From Brasenia schreberi (Eukaryota > Streptophyta > Magnoliopsida > Nymphaeales > Cabombaceae), in assembly GCA_036023115.1 (NCBI GenBank), contig JAYKKT010000089.1, forward strand, positions 21,571,001 to 21,635,000: a stretch of 64,000 nucleotides of DNA. Reading direction: 5' to 3'. A program made the translations under genes and the position numbers. Every line of letters starts with the position of its first letter. The first letter of the stretch is position 1. The notes beneath the pieces are model-generated. The model was not told where the DNA came from and did no database searches. It saw only the letters and a list, made by a program, of their open reading frames with translations. Positions 1-12,560 of the stretch are shown here, in pieces.

Positions 1-1628
1 GCAAATGGGATGGTTAGGTAGTGGCCGGTAGTTTAGGTTGTGCTAGGTTCGGCTAAGTGAAAAGGGTGGTGACAAAGGGCTGAGATGATGATAGGGTGGG
101 TGGCTAGGAGTGGAGAGGGAGTAGAGAAGGATTTAGGTAGAGTTGGGGAATGCTTACCGAATGGGGAGAGGCGGTGGATGGAAGAGAGGAGCAGCCGGAT
201 GTGGGAGCTCGACTGGTTCGGTTGGGTGAAGAGGATGATGATGGAGGGGGCTTCGGCTGGAATGGTGGTGGCGGTGGTGGTGCTGGTGGTGCTGGGAGGT
301 GGAGCAGGTGGAGCTTGGGGAAGTGGAGAGTGGTCCCGTCTGGGCTGGAAAAGGATCCTTCTCGCTAGGAAAACCCGCCCCAAGAGGGGGGGTTTATATA
401 GGGAGTTGGGTAGGTCGGTTAGGGCTGGGTTTGGGGTAGTGGTTAGGTGGTTTAGGTAGGGTGGTATGAAGATAAGGTGGGCTGGAAAGGGTAGGGCCAG
501 ATATTTTGAAAACTAGGGGTTTGGGTAGATTGTGGGCTAGGGGTGGTTTAGGGGTTTAGGGCTAGGTTAGGTGGTTGGGTTGTAGGGTGAGGTTTAGTGA
601 GCTAGGTTAGGTGATTAGGCTAGGTTTAGGCTAGGATTAGGGAAATTAATCTAGGTTTAGGGAAGGATTAGGGAAGTGGGTTAGGTGATTAGGTTGGGAT
701 TAGGCCGGGATTAGGGAAGTGGGTTAGGTGATTAGGCTCAGATTAGGGGTGGATTAGGGGTTTAGGCTAGGATTAGGCGTTTTGGGTTAGGTTTAGGCGA
801 AGGAGCTCCCTTTGCATGGCCCATAGACCTTAACCACCTCATGTTGGTGCAGCCCTAGGTTAGGTTTTGGCTAATTACAAGCTTAAACCCACTCAATTAG
901 GCTAACCCACATGATTAAACCCAAACTTGACACACAAGTCAAGCTTAATTACAACACTCTTGATATTATCCATCCCCACTCTCTCTCATGCCCAATATCC
1001 CACGTGAATTTCAAGTGGGCCCCACCTCCATTTATGAGAAGGTGATGTGGGCCATGGATATGGATATTGGATTGGATCTCTGGATCCAAATCCAAATCCA
1101 AATCCACATATGGGTTTGGATTGGGATCTGGATGTATATGGTCCAAATCCAATCCAAACTGAACTCTGACTCCTTCGAGCTGGGTTCGAAACGGACGATT
1201 TGTGTGGGGTCTGACAGCATCAGTACTCCGTCTGCGTTGGGTCTTCGCCAACATGGTCGTCCGCCTCCGTTTCTGCCTTCCGGAGATGACTTCAAAGGAT
1301 ATTTTGATAAGAACAGGGTCTTGGACGTTCGAGATCCTGGGGGTGTGAATCAGATACAAGAGTTGTTGTGCCGGGCTCGACATGTGCTTCGGTTCCAGGC
1401 TCTTCTTAGCTCTCCTGGTCCTGTCTTGATCGGGCCAAGCCGCTTCGGGGTTTCAAAAACGTATTTAAAAGGTTTTCAAAAGCCATATTATATGTTTTTG
1501 AAGTTTAAAACGTATATACAGGGTTGTCTGTAAGGCTCCTGGGTTTCCAGACTCAAAATGGCCCTTTGGGGCTGTTTGTATAAAACCAGATGGATTTTGA
1601 AAATTCGTGGGATTTTGGGGTGTTTACA
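1..1628 (-). mobile_element. Element A, 3' LTR (partial, runs off the window start)
   Basis: The sequence matches the U3 and promoter part of the other Tat-type LTRs here, in reverse. The U3 edge is the reverse complement of TGTAAACACCCC and ends at 1628, directly before a reversed polypurine tract, so this is the 3' LTR of a minus-strand element whose pol follows. A TATA-like box on the minus strand lies at 393-401, a donor-like GTAAGC at 152-157 (minus), and telomere-like TTTAGGG-derived repeats fill about 440-800. The rest of the LTR lies before base 1, so its length and target duplication cannot be read. Confidence 0.9.
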
Positions 1629-2798
1629 GATGCCCCTCTTTGGGCTTGTCCAAATCGATTTGGATAAGGACAAAGATGACAAACACCCCTTTCAATGTCT
1701 CCCTAGATCTAGCCACGAAGAATATGGGATCGTCCCATTTTTAGCAAAATCTCAATTTACAAACTCTGGTAGGAGGAGACATCACGCCAAAGGGTGTACT
1801 ATGGAATCTGGTCCTAAAATGGGATCATGTTCATGCAAGTACCATGCGTGGAATGCAAATGACATGGGTGTGGTGCCAAGAGTGGCGACCTCCCAGAGAC
1901 CAGATGTGGTCAAACTCTAGAGACTTACAAGGCCTATTGCTCCAAGTGAGCAAATCCTATGCTGTTCGATGTTCGGTTTTCAAAACTTATTTACAAAAGC
2001 TATTTACAAAAGGGACAACTATCTTGAGCCTCGATCCTAAGGATCTCGAGCTCTTCGTGCTTGCCCTTGTTTGAGTCTTAACACTCGCTTATCTAGCGGA
2101 GGTTTTATAAGAAAACAAGCTTCATTTCGAATTCCTACGCCTTACTCAAAACGTCGAATTCTCAAACAAGATGAAATTCAAGTAAGTAAATCCTATTTTT
2201 ACTTTAGGATTCCTCGAAACGAACCATGCTTTAGCTTGGGATAAGCCAGGGATGGGAAAGAGATACCACGGTCCCTTCTGAAGCGTCCCGTGGTTTGAGG
2301 CACAGAAGACGGAAAACTGCTCTTTTTGAGCTTTTTGACCTCTTTTTCCTTTTTTTCATAGAGGGTCTCCCTTTGGGAGTATTTTTTCTTTAATCCCTCT
2401 TTTTCAAAAGAGAATCGATTTTTCTTTTTGAAGTCTGGTTTCTTTCTTTTGGAAAGAGACTTTGAATGGGAAATTCCCTTTTGTTTTGGGCCTTTGTTTT
2501 CCTTTTGGAAGGAGAAGAGAAGAGGGGAGGACTTATCCCAAGCCTACACTCGATCCATTCCAGATCAGCCTATTTAGAAATAGCACGTACTACTTGCAAG
2601 TATCTTGCTATGTTGAACTAGGCCTTTCTTTGTAAGAAGAAGGATTTTGAAATGTAACCATGATTTTGAAAACTCCACTCTTTCACAAGTGCGAATTCTC
2701 TCACTTAGGGTTACACGAGTTCGCCTTTGCACCTTATTCACATGTCTCAGGGCAGCTATCCCTCTAAAATTTTTGAAAACTGGAATTTAATCCAAATC
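1629..2798 (-). other. Element A 3' untranslated region with polypurine tract
   Basis: This stretch between the LTR and the integrase stop codon has no credible gene. The polypurine tract (AAAGAGGGG on the minus strand, 1633-1641) abuts the LTR four bases away and would prime plus-strand DNA synthesis. The same 1.1-1.2 kb region occurs in C, D, E and H, with conserved short hairpins such as AATCCTA/TAGGATT and GCTC/GAGC. Short open frames here are not conserved between copies. Confidence 0.8.
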
Positions 2799-5190
2799 CT
2801 ACACAAGATACTTCTTTAAGTATTGAATATTGATAGGATCTGCTAAATTCCTACCTTCTACATCGATCAACCAATACGAATTGTTCGTAGTGGTTGCTCG
2901 TACAACATAGGGTCCATCCCAGTTGGGGCGCCACTTGCCTAGGGGGTGTGGGCCACGATGGTGGATGGTTTTTAAGACCAGATCTCCCACTTCAAAGTGG
3001 CGAGGTCTCATGTGTTTGCTATAATGTCGGGCTATCCTTTGCCGGTATGCACGAGCATGATCCATGGCAAGGAGTCGCCTCTCATCTAGCAAATCTAGTT
3101 CGGCCATCCTAGCATGCTGAAGCGTCTCTAGGGGGAGGTCGAGTGCTATGGATGTATGGAATGAATGCAGTTGAGTATGAATGGGAAGAATGGCGTTTGT
3201 GCCATAGACCAACTCGAATGGTGTGGCATTCGTGGGAGTCCGGATGGAAGTCCTATAAGCCCATAAGGCTTCATCCAGCATCTCGTGCCACATCCTACCC
3301 TTCTCTAAGGTTTTCTCAATAATACTAATGAGAGTCTTGTTTGTGGCTTCGGCTTGGCCATTGCCTTGAGGGTAGTAGGGCGAGAAGTGGTGAGTTATGC
3401 CATACGTGTTGCACAACTTAACCATCCGCTCATTCTTGAATGGGGTACCATTATCAGACACAAGGTCTCGTGGAACCCCAAATCGAGCCAAGATATTCCT
3501 CCGGATGAAAGCCACCACATGTTGCCCCATTACATTGGTTAGGGAAACGGCTTCCACCCACTTGGAGAAATACTCCGTGGCTGCTAAAATAAATCGATGC
3601 CCATTCGAGGCCTTTGGAAATATTGGGCCTACGATGTCAAACGCCCACATGGTAAATGGCCAGGGGCTGACCACGGAATGCAATGCAGATGAAGGGATAT
3701 GAATGGCATGCCCATGCACTTGACACGGATGACACTTCCTAACATGATCGTGACAATCCCTTTTCAGGGTGGACCAAAAATAGCCCCCTCTAAGTATTTT
3801 CATCGCCATCATGTTGGCATTAACATGACCTCCACATTCTCCATCGTGGAACTCATGCATTACTATCCTAGCCTCCTCTAGGTCGATACACCTAAGCAGA
3901 ATGCCGGTAAAACTCTTTTTGTATAAGACCCCACCCAGAATGGTGTATCGGGTCGAAATCTTACGAATGAATGCCTTATCTTTAGATGTGGCATCCTCGG
4001 TAAATCCCCTATTTTCTAAAAATTGTTTTATGTCATAGAACCAGGGTTTTTCAATAGACTCTGGGTTGTTTTGGCAAATATCCAAGTCGTGTGTGGATGG
4101 ATGGGGCGCATGCCATATTTCCAAAGATCTGGTCCCTAAAATGGGATCGACCTTCAGGGTTGAGCCCAAGGAGGAGAGGGCATCGGCGATGCCATTATCC
4201 TCTCTTCCTACGTGTGTAAGTTTACACGATTGGAAGGACTGGACCAATCGAGTGGCCAACTCGTGATATGGAAGTAGTTTCTCATTCCGTACTTGCCAAA
4301 CTTTTAAAACCTGGTTTACGACAAGGAGCGAATCTCCAAAGACCTCGATGCATGATGCACATAGAGTTTTCGAAATCCTTAAGCCTTGTATGAGTGCTTC
4401 ATACTCAGCTACGTTGTTGGAACATTCGAAATCTAAGCGGACTGCTATGGGAATCTCACCCTTTTCAGGGGAGATTTGGATGACCCCAGCACCAGCCCCT
4501 CGTTGGTTTCGTGCCCCGTCGAAGTGCATCTTCCACACTTGGTTTTCGAAAGAATTTGCCAAAATGTGGTTTTGAACATGGTTTTGCAATATGCCTTCAT
4601 CAGGCATTTCGACAAGAGTGGGATATGCGTCCTCTAAGGGGAATTCAGCCACGTAATCTACTAGGGCTTGCCCCTTAATGGAGATCTGGTGATGGTATTT
4701 CAGATCATACTCCATTAGAAGGAGTTGCCATTTACCCAAATCTACCCGTGAGAATGGGTTTTTCGAATAAGTGCTTGATTGGATCAAGCTTGGACACTAT
4801 CCAGATCTCATGATCTAGGAAATAGTGTCTGAACTTCTGGCAGGCCCAGACTAGGGCCAAGCACGTCTTCTCCATGGCTTGATAATTTCGTTCATAAGCC
4901 AAGAGAGTTTTCGAAATATAGTAGATGGCGTACTCCTTATGGGTGTCATCCTCGTATTGAGCCAACAGGGCTCCTAAAGCATTCATATGCACGGAGATGT
5001 ATAATAAAAGCGGTTTTCCTTGTTTTGGAGGATTCAAAACGGGGGGATTAACCAAGTATGCCTTCAGTCTCTCGAAGGACTTTTGGCATTCGTCATCCCA
5101 TACGAATTTCGTACCCTTCCTCAACAGTTTGTTGAAGGGTTCGCATCTAGTTGCCAGATTCGATATGAATCGGCGCACAGATTGTAATCG
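2799..5190 (-). pseudogene. Element A pol fragment: RNase H, aRNase H, integrase
   Basis: Read on the minus strand, this codes for the end of the RT connection, the degenerate first RNase H, the archaeal-type RNase H (FDGA, EYEA, GDSLLV and ADAL carry the usual acidic residues) and a complete integrase: an HHCC zinc-binding part, the D-D-E core (FDIVGP, VSDNGTPF, GQAEATNK) and a C-terminal GPY/F motif. Two defects show. One extra base near 4740 shifts the frame inside the first RNase H, and one serine codon is missing before the YYPQGNGQAE stretch. RT itself is gone, because a deletion joins 5190 to the end of the protease ORF. It is a dead fragment of a once complete pol. Confidence 0.9.
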
Positions 5191-5527
5191 ATAGGAGACC
5201 CTGGTTTTGTGCCCCTAGACTCTTGTAGGGCGTGTAGCCCATGTTCAACAACATGTTCCATGACTTTTTGTTTTTTGAAAAAGTTGGATACAAGTCGTGG
5301 TCCTGGAACATGCTATCGTCCATATTAGGCTCGTTGGCCTCTTGTCCAGGGGCTTTGGAAATAGGGAACGCTTGGGTTTTCCTAGGAGGATTAAAGTCGG
5401 GAGGGGGCCTGCTTTGGGCGGCCCCTTCACACATACAACCTTCCTAGGGTTGTTCAACACGAGCCGAGGTGGCTCAACCATAATTTGCCCCAGGTTAGCC
5501 TCATGGGCCTGGGAGCTTGATAAACAA
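5191..5527 (-). pseudogene. Element A, remnant of the gag-protease ORF C-terminus
   Basis: The minus strand matches the last part of the gag-protease ORF downstream of the catalytic site (motifs QAHEANLGQIM, LVLNNPRKVV, NMDDSMFQDHD, GYTPYKSLGAQ). A one-base deletion near 5334 shifts its frame. On the low side it joins RNase H coding sequence at 5190/5191, which by comparison with E removes about 1.5-1.6 kb containing the pol start and RT. Both sides of that deletion carry GACCCTGG in intact copies, so short homology may have guided it. On the high side it stops abruptly at 5527 against element B in the opposite orientation. Confidence 0.85.
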
Positions 5528-8500
5528 TTGAAAAGTGCAAAAATACCAAAAACAAGGTTTTGTACATTCCATCTCCGAAGAGCAATTTCGAAAAAGCCAA
5601 AAAAATCGAAAATCTTGGAAAACCCAAAAACATTGTCTTTGTGAAAAGCCCTAGTCTTTTGAAAGTGGTAGATGTTCCAAAACCGTGTGCCTTGCCTAGC
5701 ACTTTCAAAGAACCCAAATTTCTCAAGAGCGATCAAAGCAAAGAGGAAGATCCCCTCATCCATGAGGAGGACCAAACCTCCGAGCTTCCCGAGTTCTATA
5801 GAATCCTTGATTTAGAAAAGCCTTCAAATTCCGTAGGAGGGGATTTTGTGGAAGTAAATCTAGGGAGTGAGTCTAATCCCAAGCATGTTAAAATAGGTGC
5901 ATGTTTACATGAGCATGAAAGGATATCATTCATCACATTTCTCAAATCATATGTAGATGTGTTTGCATGGACCTACGAAGACATGCCGGGTTTAGACCCA
6001 ATGATAGTAGAGCATCGTCTTCCCCTAGAATCAAATGCCAAACCCATAAAGCAAAAGCTTAGAAAGATTCACCCCGATGTACATGCACAAGTAAAAGAAG
6101 GTTTAGAAGATCTTTTAAAAGCCGGATTTATAAAACCCATTGCGTACTCAGAATGGTTTTCAAATATTGTTGTAGTTCGAAAATCCAATGGGAAAATTAG
6201 GATTTGCATTTATTTTAGAAATTTGAACAAAGCCACTCCAAAAGACAATTTTCCTCTACCAAACAATGATTTGATAGTAGATAGCACTGCAAATCATGAA
6301 ATGTTTTCTTTCATGGATGGGTATTCGGGTTACAATCAAATTAAGTTAACACCAAAAGATCAGGCAAAAACTGCTTTTACTACACCTTGGGGCACATATT
6401 GTTACACAGTTATGTTGTTTGGTTTGAAAAATGCCGGTGCCACATACCAAAGAGCTATGACTACTATCTTTCATGATCAAATTCACGAGCTCTTGGAAGT
6501 ATATGTGGATGACCTTTTGGTGAAATCAAAAACCCGAGTTACTCACATTGAGTCTTTGTAAAAAGTTTTCGAAAGGCTTAGGCTTTACAAAGTGAAACTA
6601 AACCCTCAAAAATGTGTATTCGGGGTAGAATCTGGTAAGCTTTTGGGCTTTATGGTGAGCCAAAGGGGCATTGAAGTAGACCCCTCTAAGTGTCGAGCCA
6701 TCATAGATATGCCTCCACCATCCAACTTGACCCAAATCCGAAGCCTCCAAGGTCGCCTCCAAGCCATTAGGAGGTTCATTTCAAATTTAGCAACAAGATG
6801 CGAACCTTTCAACAAACTTTTGCGAAAAGGGGTAAAATTTTGGTGGGACGATGAGTGTCAAAAAGCTTTTGAAAGATTGAAAACTTATTTGGTGAATCCT
6901 CCAATTTTGAAACCTCCAAAGCAAGGAAAACCTTTACTTCTTTACATTTCCATACATACGAATGCATTGGGTGCTTTATTAGCCCAATATGAGGATGATA
7001 GCCACAAAGAGTGCCATTTACTATATTTCAAAAACTCTCTTGGCATATGAAAGAAATTATCAAGCCATGGAGAAAACGTGCTTGGCATTAGTATGGGCTT
7101 GCCAAAAGTTTAGACATTACTTCCTAGATCATGAGATATGGATAGTGTCTAAGCTTGATCCGATCAAGCATTTGTTTGAAAAACCTATCCTAACGGGTAG
7201 GCTTGGTAAATGGCAACTCCTCTTAATGGAATATGACTTGAAATATCACCACCAAACCTCCATTAAGGGGCAAGCCCTAGCCGATCATATGGCCGAGTTC
7301 CCCTTGGAAGAAACATATCCCATACTTGATGAGATGCCCGATGAAGGCATATTTGCAAACAATTTTCAAAACCATGTTTTAGCAAACTGTTTTAATGAAA
7401 ACCAAGTATGGAAAATGTACTTTGATGGGACACGTAACCAACAAGGGGAAGGTGTTGGAGTCATTCTCATATCCCCCGAAAAGGGAGAGATACCCATTGC
7501 AATTCGTCTAGATTTTGAATGTTCAAATAATGTGGCTGAATATGAGGCTCTCATACAAGGCCTAAAAGTCTTGAAAAATCTAGGGGCAGCATGCATTGAA
7601 GTCTTTGGAGACTCTTTACTGGTTGTGAACCAAGTTTTAAAAATTTGGCAAGTCAAACACAAAAAACTCATTCCGTATCACGAGTTGGCCACCAAGTTGG
7701 TCGACTCCTTCAAGTCATGTACACGCACTCACATAGGGAGAGAGGACAACACCATAGTGGATGCCCTCTCCTCTTTAGGATCCGCTTTAAGGGTCGATCC
7801 CACCTTGGGAACCTGATCCTTAGAAATATGGCACTCACCCATTCCATCCACGCACGATTTAGAGATTTGCCAAAATGACCAAAACCCGAATGATAAACCT
7901 TGGTTTTATGACATTAAAAACTTTTTAGAAAATAGAGGATTTTCCGAATATGCTTCTTCAAAAGATCAAGCTTTTATTAGAAAAATTTCAACCCGGTATG
8001 TAATTTTGGGAGGGGTGCTTTATAAGAAAAGTTTTACGGGCATCTTGTTGCGATGTGTAGACCTTGAAGAGGCTAGGACCATAATGCATGAGTTCCACGA
8101 TGGAGAGTGTGGAGGCCATGTTAATGCAAATATGATGGCCATGAAGATACTTAGAGCTGGGTATTTTTGGTCCACCCTAAGACAAGATTGCCATGATCAT
8201 ATTAGGAAATGTCATCAATGTCAAATACACGGGCATGTCATTCACACCCCATCATCCACTTTGCATTCCATCGTAAGCCCATGGCCTTTTGCCATGTGGG
8301 CGTTCGACATCGTAGGACCCATATCCCCCAATGCATCCAATGGACATAGGTTCATCCTAGCGGCCACCAAATATTTCTCTAAATGGGTTGAATCTACATC
8401 CCTGGCTAATGTCCAAGGACAACATGTAGTGGCATTCATTAAGAGAAATATCTTGGCCCGATTTGGAGTACCAAAAGACCTAGTGTCCGATAATGACACC

Positions 8501-9148
8501 CCATTCAAGAATGAGAAGATGAAAAAATTGTGTGTCACATATGGCATGACTCAACACTTCTCATCGCCCTACTACCCCCAAGGCAACGGCCAAGCCGAAG
8601 CCACAAACAAAACCCTCATAAGCATCATTGAGAAAACCATAGAAAAAGGTAGGACATGGCATGAGAAGCTCGACGAAGCCTTGTGGGCTTATAGAACTTC
8701 CATTCGAACCCCAACAAATGCCACCCCATTCGAGTTGGTCTATGGCACGAGTGCCATACTCCCCATTCATACCAAGCTTCATTCATTTCATACATCACTT
8801 GCATTAGATATTCCATTAGAAACCCTACAACATACTAGAATGGTCGAACTTGACTTGTTGGATGAAAAGAGGCTACTTGCTATGGATCATGCACATGCAT
8901 ATAGGCAAAGGGTAGCCCGACACTACGAGAAGCACATGAAGGCTCTTCACTTCAAAGTGGGAGACCTAGTGCTAAAAACCATTCACCACCGAGGCCCACA
9001 CCCCCTTGGAAAGTGGCGGCCCAAGTAGGATGGTCCTTATGTTGTGCGTGGAACCACCACTAACAATGCTTATTGGTTGGTTGATGTTGACGGTAGGAAC
9101 TTGGTAGACCCTATAAATACTCAACATTTGAAAAGATATCATGTATAG
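5528..9148 (+). pseudogene. Element B pol (RT, RNase H, aRNase H, integrase), decayed
   Basis: This is a divergent Tat-lineage pol. In order it has a lysine-rich N-terminal linker, RT (catalytic YVDD near 6500), a degenerate RNase H, an aRNase H (YFDGT, EYEA, GDSLLV), the integrase HHCC and D-D-E core, and a GPY/F tail ending at 9148. Breaks: TAA at 6559-6561 (from CAA), a two-base deletion near 7012, TGA at 7814-7816 (from CGA) and TAG at 9026-9028 (from TGG). The RT motif that reads CIDFRNLN in other copies is CIYFRNLN here. The 5' half of the element (LTR, gag, protease) is missing: the sequence begins at the junction with A. It is clearly a different subfamily from the other elements. Confidence 0.9.
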
Positions 9149-10319
9149 GGTCTACTCTCTTTTGAAAATATTTTGAATGGGATCTCCTTTGAACTTCTTG
9201 AAGAAGATCAAGGTGGATCATGTGACCCTAAACAAGGGAAATAGGGTCTTATGAAAGGTAGAGTTTTCAAAATTTATGGGCTATATTTCAAAAGTCCCCA
9301 TCTTACAAAATCGAGCCTTGTTCAAAATAGCAAAATATTTCCAAATGGTATATGCTATTTCAAAATAGGGTGATCTTAGATGAATCGAGTAAACCATTGG
9401 GATAAGTCTCTCCCCATTTCGCTTCTCCTTCCCAAAAAGGAAAATTTGGCAAAATAGAAAAGAGGATATCCCTCCAAAAATTTATCTTCAAAAGAAAAAG
9501 AAAAGCAAAGCAGAAAAGAGTGCTTTGATTCAAAAAGAAAGAGGAAAAAGCAAAATCCTCCAAAAAGAAAAAGGGAGGCCCTCTATGAAAAAAGAGAAAA
9601 AATTGCCAAAAGCTCAAAAAGAGCAAATTTTCCCCTTCTTGGCCTTAAACCACAAGACGCTTCAGAAGGGATCGTGGTAATTCTTTCCCTATCCCTACGA
9701 CTTATCCCAGTGGAGAAAGGTTTTATCTAGGAAAATCCTAAAGTAGGAATAGGATTTATTCATTTGAATCTTATTTTGTTTGAGAACTAGACTTTGTTAT
9801 GTAAGTAGGAGAGTTTTGCAATGTTTCCTAGTTTCCCTATAAAAACCTCTACCAAGTACTAGATATTATGACTCGAGTGAAGGAAAATACAAGAAGCTGA
9901 AAATCCTAGTGATTGAAGCTAAAAGGATTTTCCCTTTCTTTTGGAAAGTTGTAAAAACCCGGAAACATCAAGCCACATAAGGGCCATGATCACTCGGGGC
10001 AGTTGACCTTCACAAGCCTCCCAAGTTCGATCCTTGCATGTTAAGAGTCTCTAAAATAATCATCGTGTGCATATCACTCATATCCTTCACACATGCCCAT
10101 GCATGCATGTCAAACCATTGAGTACATGATCGCTATTACGACCAAGGTTATAGCAGATTGAGTCCCCTTTTGGCTCTAAATCCCCTCTTACTTATTTTTA
10201 AAAGTTAGGCACTCGAATGATCCATGCTCTTGAGAAAGGTTCGGAAAGAAAAGTAAAAAGGTGTTTTTCTTCTTTGACATTATCCAAACGCAGTTGGATT
10301 AATGCCAAAGAGGGGCATC
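9149..10319 (+). other. Element B 3' untranslated region with polypurine tract
   Basis: No gene is seen. It is diverged from the other 3' UTRs, but short blocks are kept, including the GCTCAAAAAGAGC hairpin near 9610 and the paired AATCCTA/TAGGATT near 9750. The polypurine tract AAAGAGGGG at 10307-10315 is followed by CATC and then the LTR start, exactly as in E and H. Confidence 0.75.
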
Positions 10320-12366
10320 TATAAACACCCGAAATTTTCAAAGTTTTTCAAAAGTCCTGAGTTTCCAAAAATCAGTTTAAAACCTTTATGAACCTTTAAA
10401 TTCAAAAACACCCCATATTTTAAAGTTTAAACATTTAGGGAGATACTTTAAGGTTTTAAGTTCAAGTTAAAAAGCCTTTGAAGTTCGAAGCGGGTAAGAT
10501 CCAATCCAAGCCCAAAAGTATGGATCGAATGCAACTCTCCCAGATGGGTCGTGCCAAGGCCTACCTTGTCAAGTGAATCATGTTCGAAATATGTTGAGTA
10601 AAGCAGCACCAAAAGCTCATCACATCAAGACAAGCCTAAAGGATGCGACCGACCAAGAACACGAAGCACCAACTCGATGTGGTTCAAGGCATAATCATCA
10701 AGCTCAAGCCCAAATAGACGGGCCCAAATCAAGTGAGATCGTGTAAAAAACTAAAGTCGAAGATCAAGCCATGTCCGTGTGGAGTTCAAATCAAGGTGGG
10801 AGCCGAATCAAAGAAAAGAAGCAAATTCAAGTGGGTAGAAGTTTAAAGAAATCAGCCCAAACAAAACATGTTGCACATTGTAAGGTTGTTCAAAACCAAC
10901 CACATGCTCTAGGGCTACACCAAGCCATGGCACCTAGACCAGCCCACATGGGCTGGTCCAAATCGACTAAATGAGGAGCTACAAGAAGCCGGTTTGGAGC
11001 GGATCAAATCCACCAAGCAAAATATCCAACCCGCCCCACAAGAAACCACTAAAACCAGCCCCCCTTGGCCAATAAAAAGGACCAAGAGGGGGGGGCGGGT
11101 TCCATAACTTGGATATTGGAGAGAGAAGAGAGAGAAGCTCTAGACCTTGGGTGGTGTGTGCTAGGCTAGGTGCAGGAATTTTTAGCAAGGAGGGACGTCT
11201 TCTAGTGTGGGAAGAAGGGGAAGCTAGGTGAGAACTTGTGGGAGTTGAGAAGGAAGGCCATCAAGAGGAAGGCCGGCTTCATCATTGAAACCCGGTCCTT
11301 CACCATCCAAAACTCGTGTAAGACCTTTCTTACTTAATCTAAGTTTCATTATCTTCCATTCAATTCATTAAATGGGGTTGTATTAATGGAGTTTCATCTC
11401 CCCCCGAGTTGTAATAATCTAGCTTTGCTGCCATTTCAATTTCGTGGATGAAACACTATACACCCACATGCACGCCAAGTGTTTGCTTTAATGCTTCTTC
11501 CTTCCTATATGCTATATACCCTCTATACTTCTAACCCCCTCTATGTCTAAGCTATAAAGTACTTTCCATTCATTTATATTCCAGCAAAATTTGCTTTAAG
11601 GGTTGTTGCATTTTAATTTCGTGTGGGTTACGCATCATTACATTTATAAAACAGAAAACCAGATTTCAGCATCTCTGCATATGTCTGTTTCTACAATTTT
11701 AATTTTTTGATGCTTGCTCCAATTGTCTCAAAATTTGGCACACTAATTCCACACACATTTGGACACTTTGTATAAAATTGGCAAGATTTTAGGGCCGCTC
11801 AGCCACATAATAAAAGCAGATTAAGAACGACTAAATTTCTGCACCACTGTCTGTATAGTCGGATTTCCTGAAATAGAGGTTGGGTAAACGTCCCATATCT
11901 CTGTCCACAGGAGTCCAAATTAATTGATTTTTAATGCATTGGAAAGCTAACATCCATAGATTTCCTGAAACATCGAAATCATGAAAATCGGAGTTTTGAG
12001 CGGAGAGATACAGACTCATCTTTGAGTTTCTATATTTCTGAAATAGAACTGTTCCAAGTCAGTGACGTGGTCTGAGTAGATTATTTATTTCTGATTCAAT
12101 ACTGCTCCAAATGCAGATTTGAAAAAGGCTACAGTCTCTCCATACTACCAGCTTCGTCTGTTAAAATGTTGATAATTTTTGGAAGACTGTGATGCCTTGA
12201 AAACTCCCCTAGAAAACAGCTTTGAAAACAGAATTCTCTGTTTTCAACAACTTGTGTTTTTCCAAGTATTGAATCTGAGTGCACAAGTTCAACAAATTTT
12301 TCAAAGATACTTGTTTATGTAAAAGGGAGTCATGTTTTGCTGTAACATGAAATTCCTAAGCGCTCA

Positions 12367-12400
12367 ACACTGACTCTTGAGCATCGGCTCAAGAAGGTGT
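12367..12400 (+). other. Two-stem RNA structure, B-family version
   Basis: The inner stem CTTGAGC (12376-12382) pairs with GCTCAAG (12387-12393) around an ATCG loop. The outer stem ACAC (12367-12370) pairs with GTGT (12397-12400). Compared with the H-type LTR version, the stems differ by changes on both sides that keep pairing, while the loop is identical. Confidence 0.55.
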
Positions 12401-12459
12401 GAGTGAAAAGATCCCGCTTACACACAATCGCCTAGAAGTCTTACATTTTTTTAACATTT

Positions 12460-12476
12460 GCTAGTTTCAAACTAGC
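12460..12476 (+). repeat. Palindrome GCTAGTTT-C-AAACTAGC
   Basis: Perfect 8-bp arms around one base, about 85 bases before the LTR end. The H-type LTRs have a palindrome of different sequence (GCTAGCTTA-AG-TAAGCTAGC) at the equivalent place. Confidence 0.6.
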
Positions 12477-12560
12477 TGGCACGCTCGCGTAAGCATAGGT
12501 GTGGAAAGTGTCATTTCAAGTTTGTCTCATAAACTTTGGAATGAAAATTTCATGTCTACA

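Larger units (their letters stand above)
10320..12560 (+). mobile_element. Element B 3' LTR (distinct LTR family, about 2.2 kb)
   Basis: It begins with TATAAACACCC right after the polypurine tract and ends with CATGTCTACA at 12560, parallel to TGTAAACACCCC and GCGTCTACA in the other LTRs. The internal sequence is mostly unrelated to theirs, but short blocks are shared: an A/T-rich TATA-like box at 11071-11080 followed by GGGCGGGTT, a TTGTAATAA block near 11410, and the paired-stem segment at 12367-12400 with a palindrome at 12460-12476. The first two bases are TA where TG is expected, which fits a single G-to-A change. The 108-114-bp repeat block of the other LTRs is absent. Confidence 0.75.
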
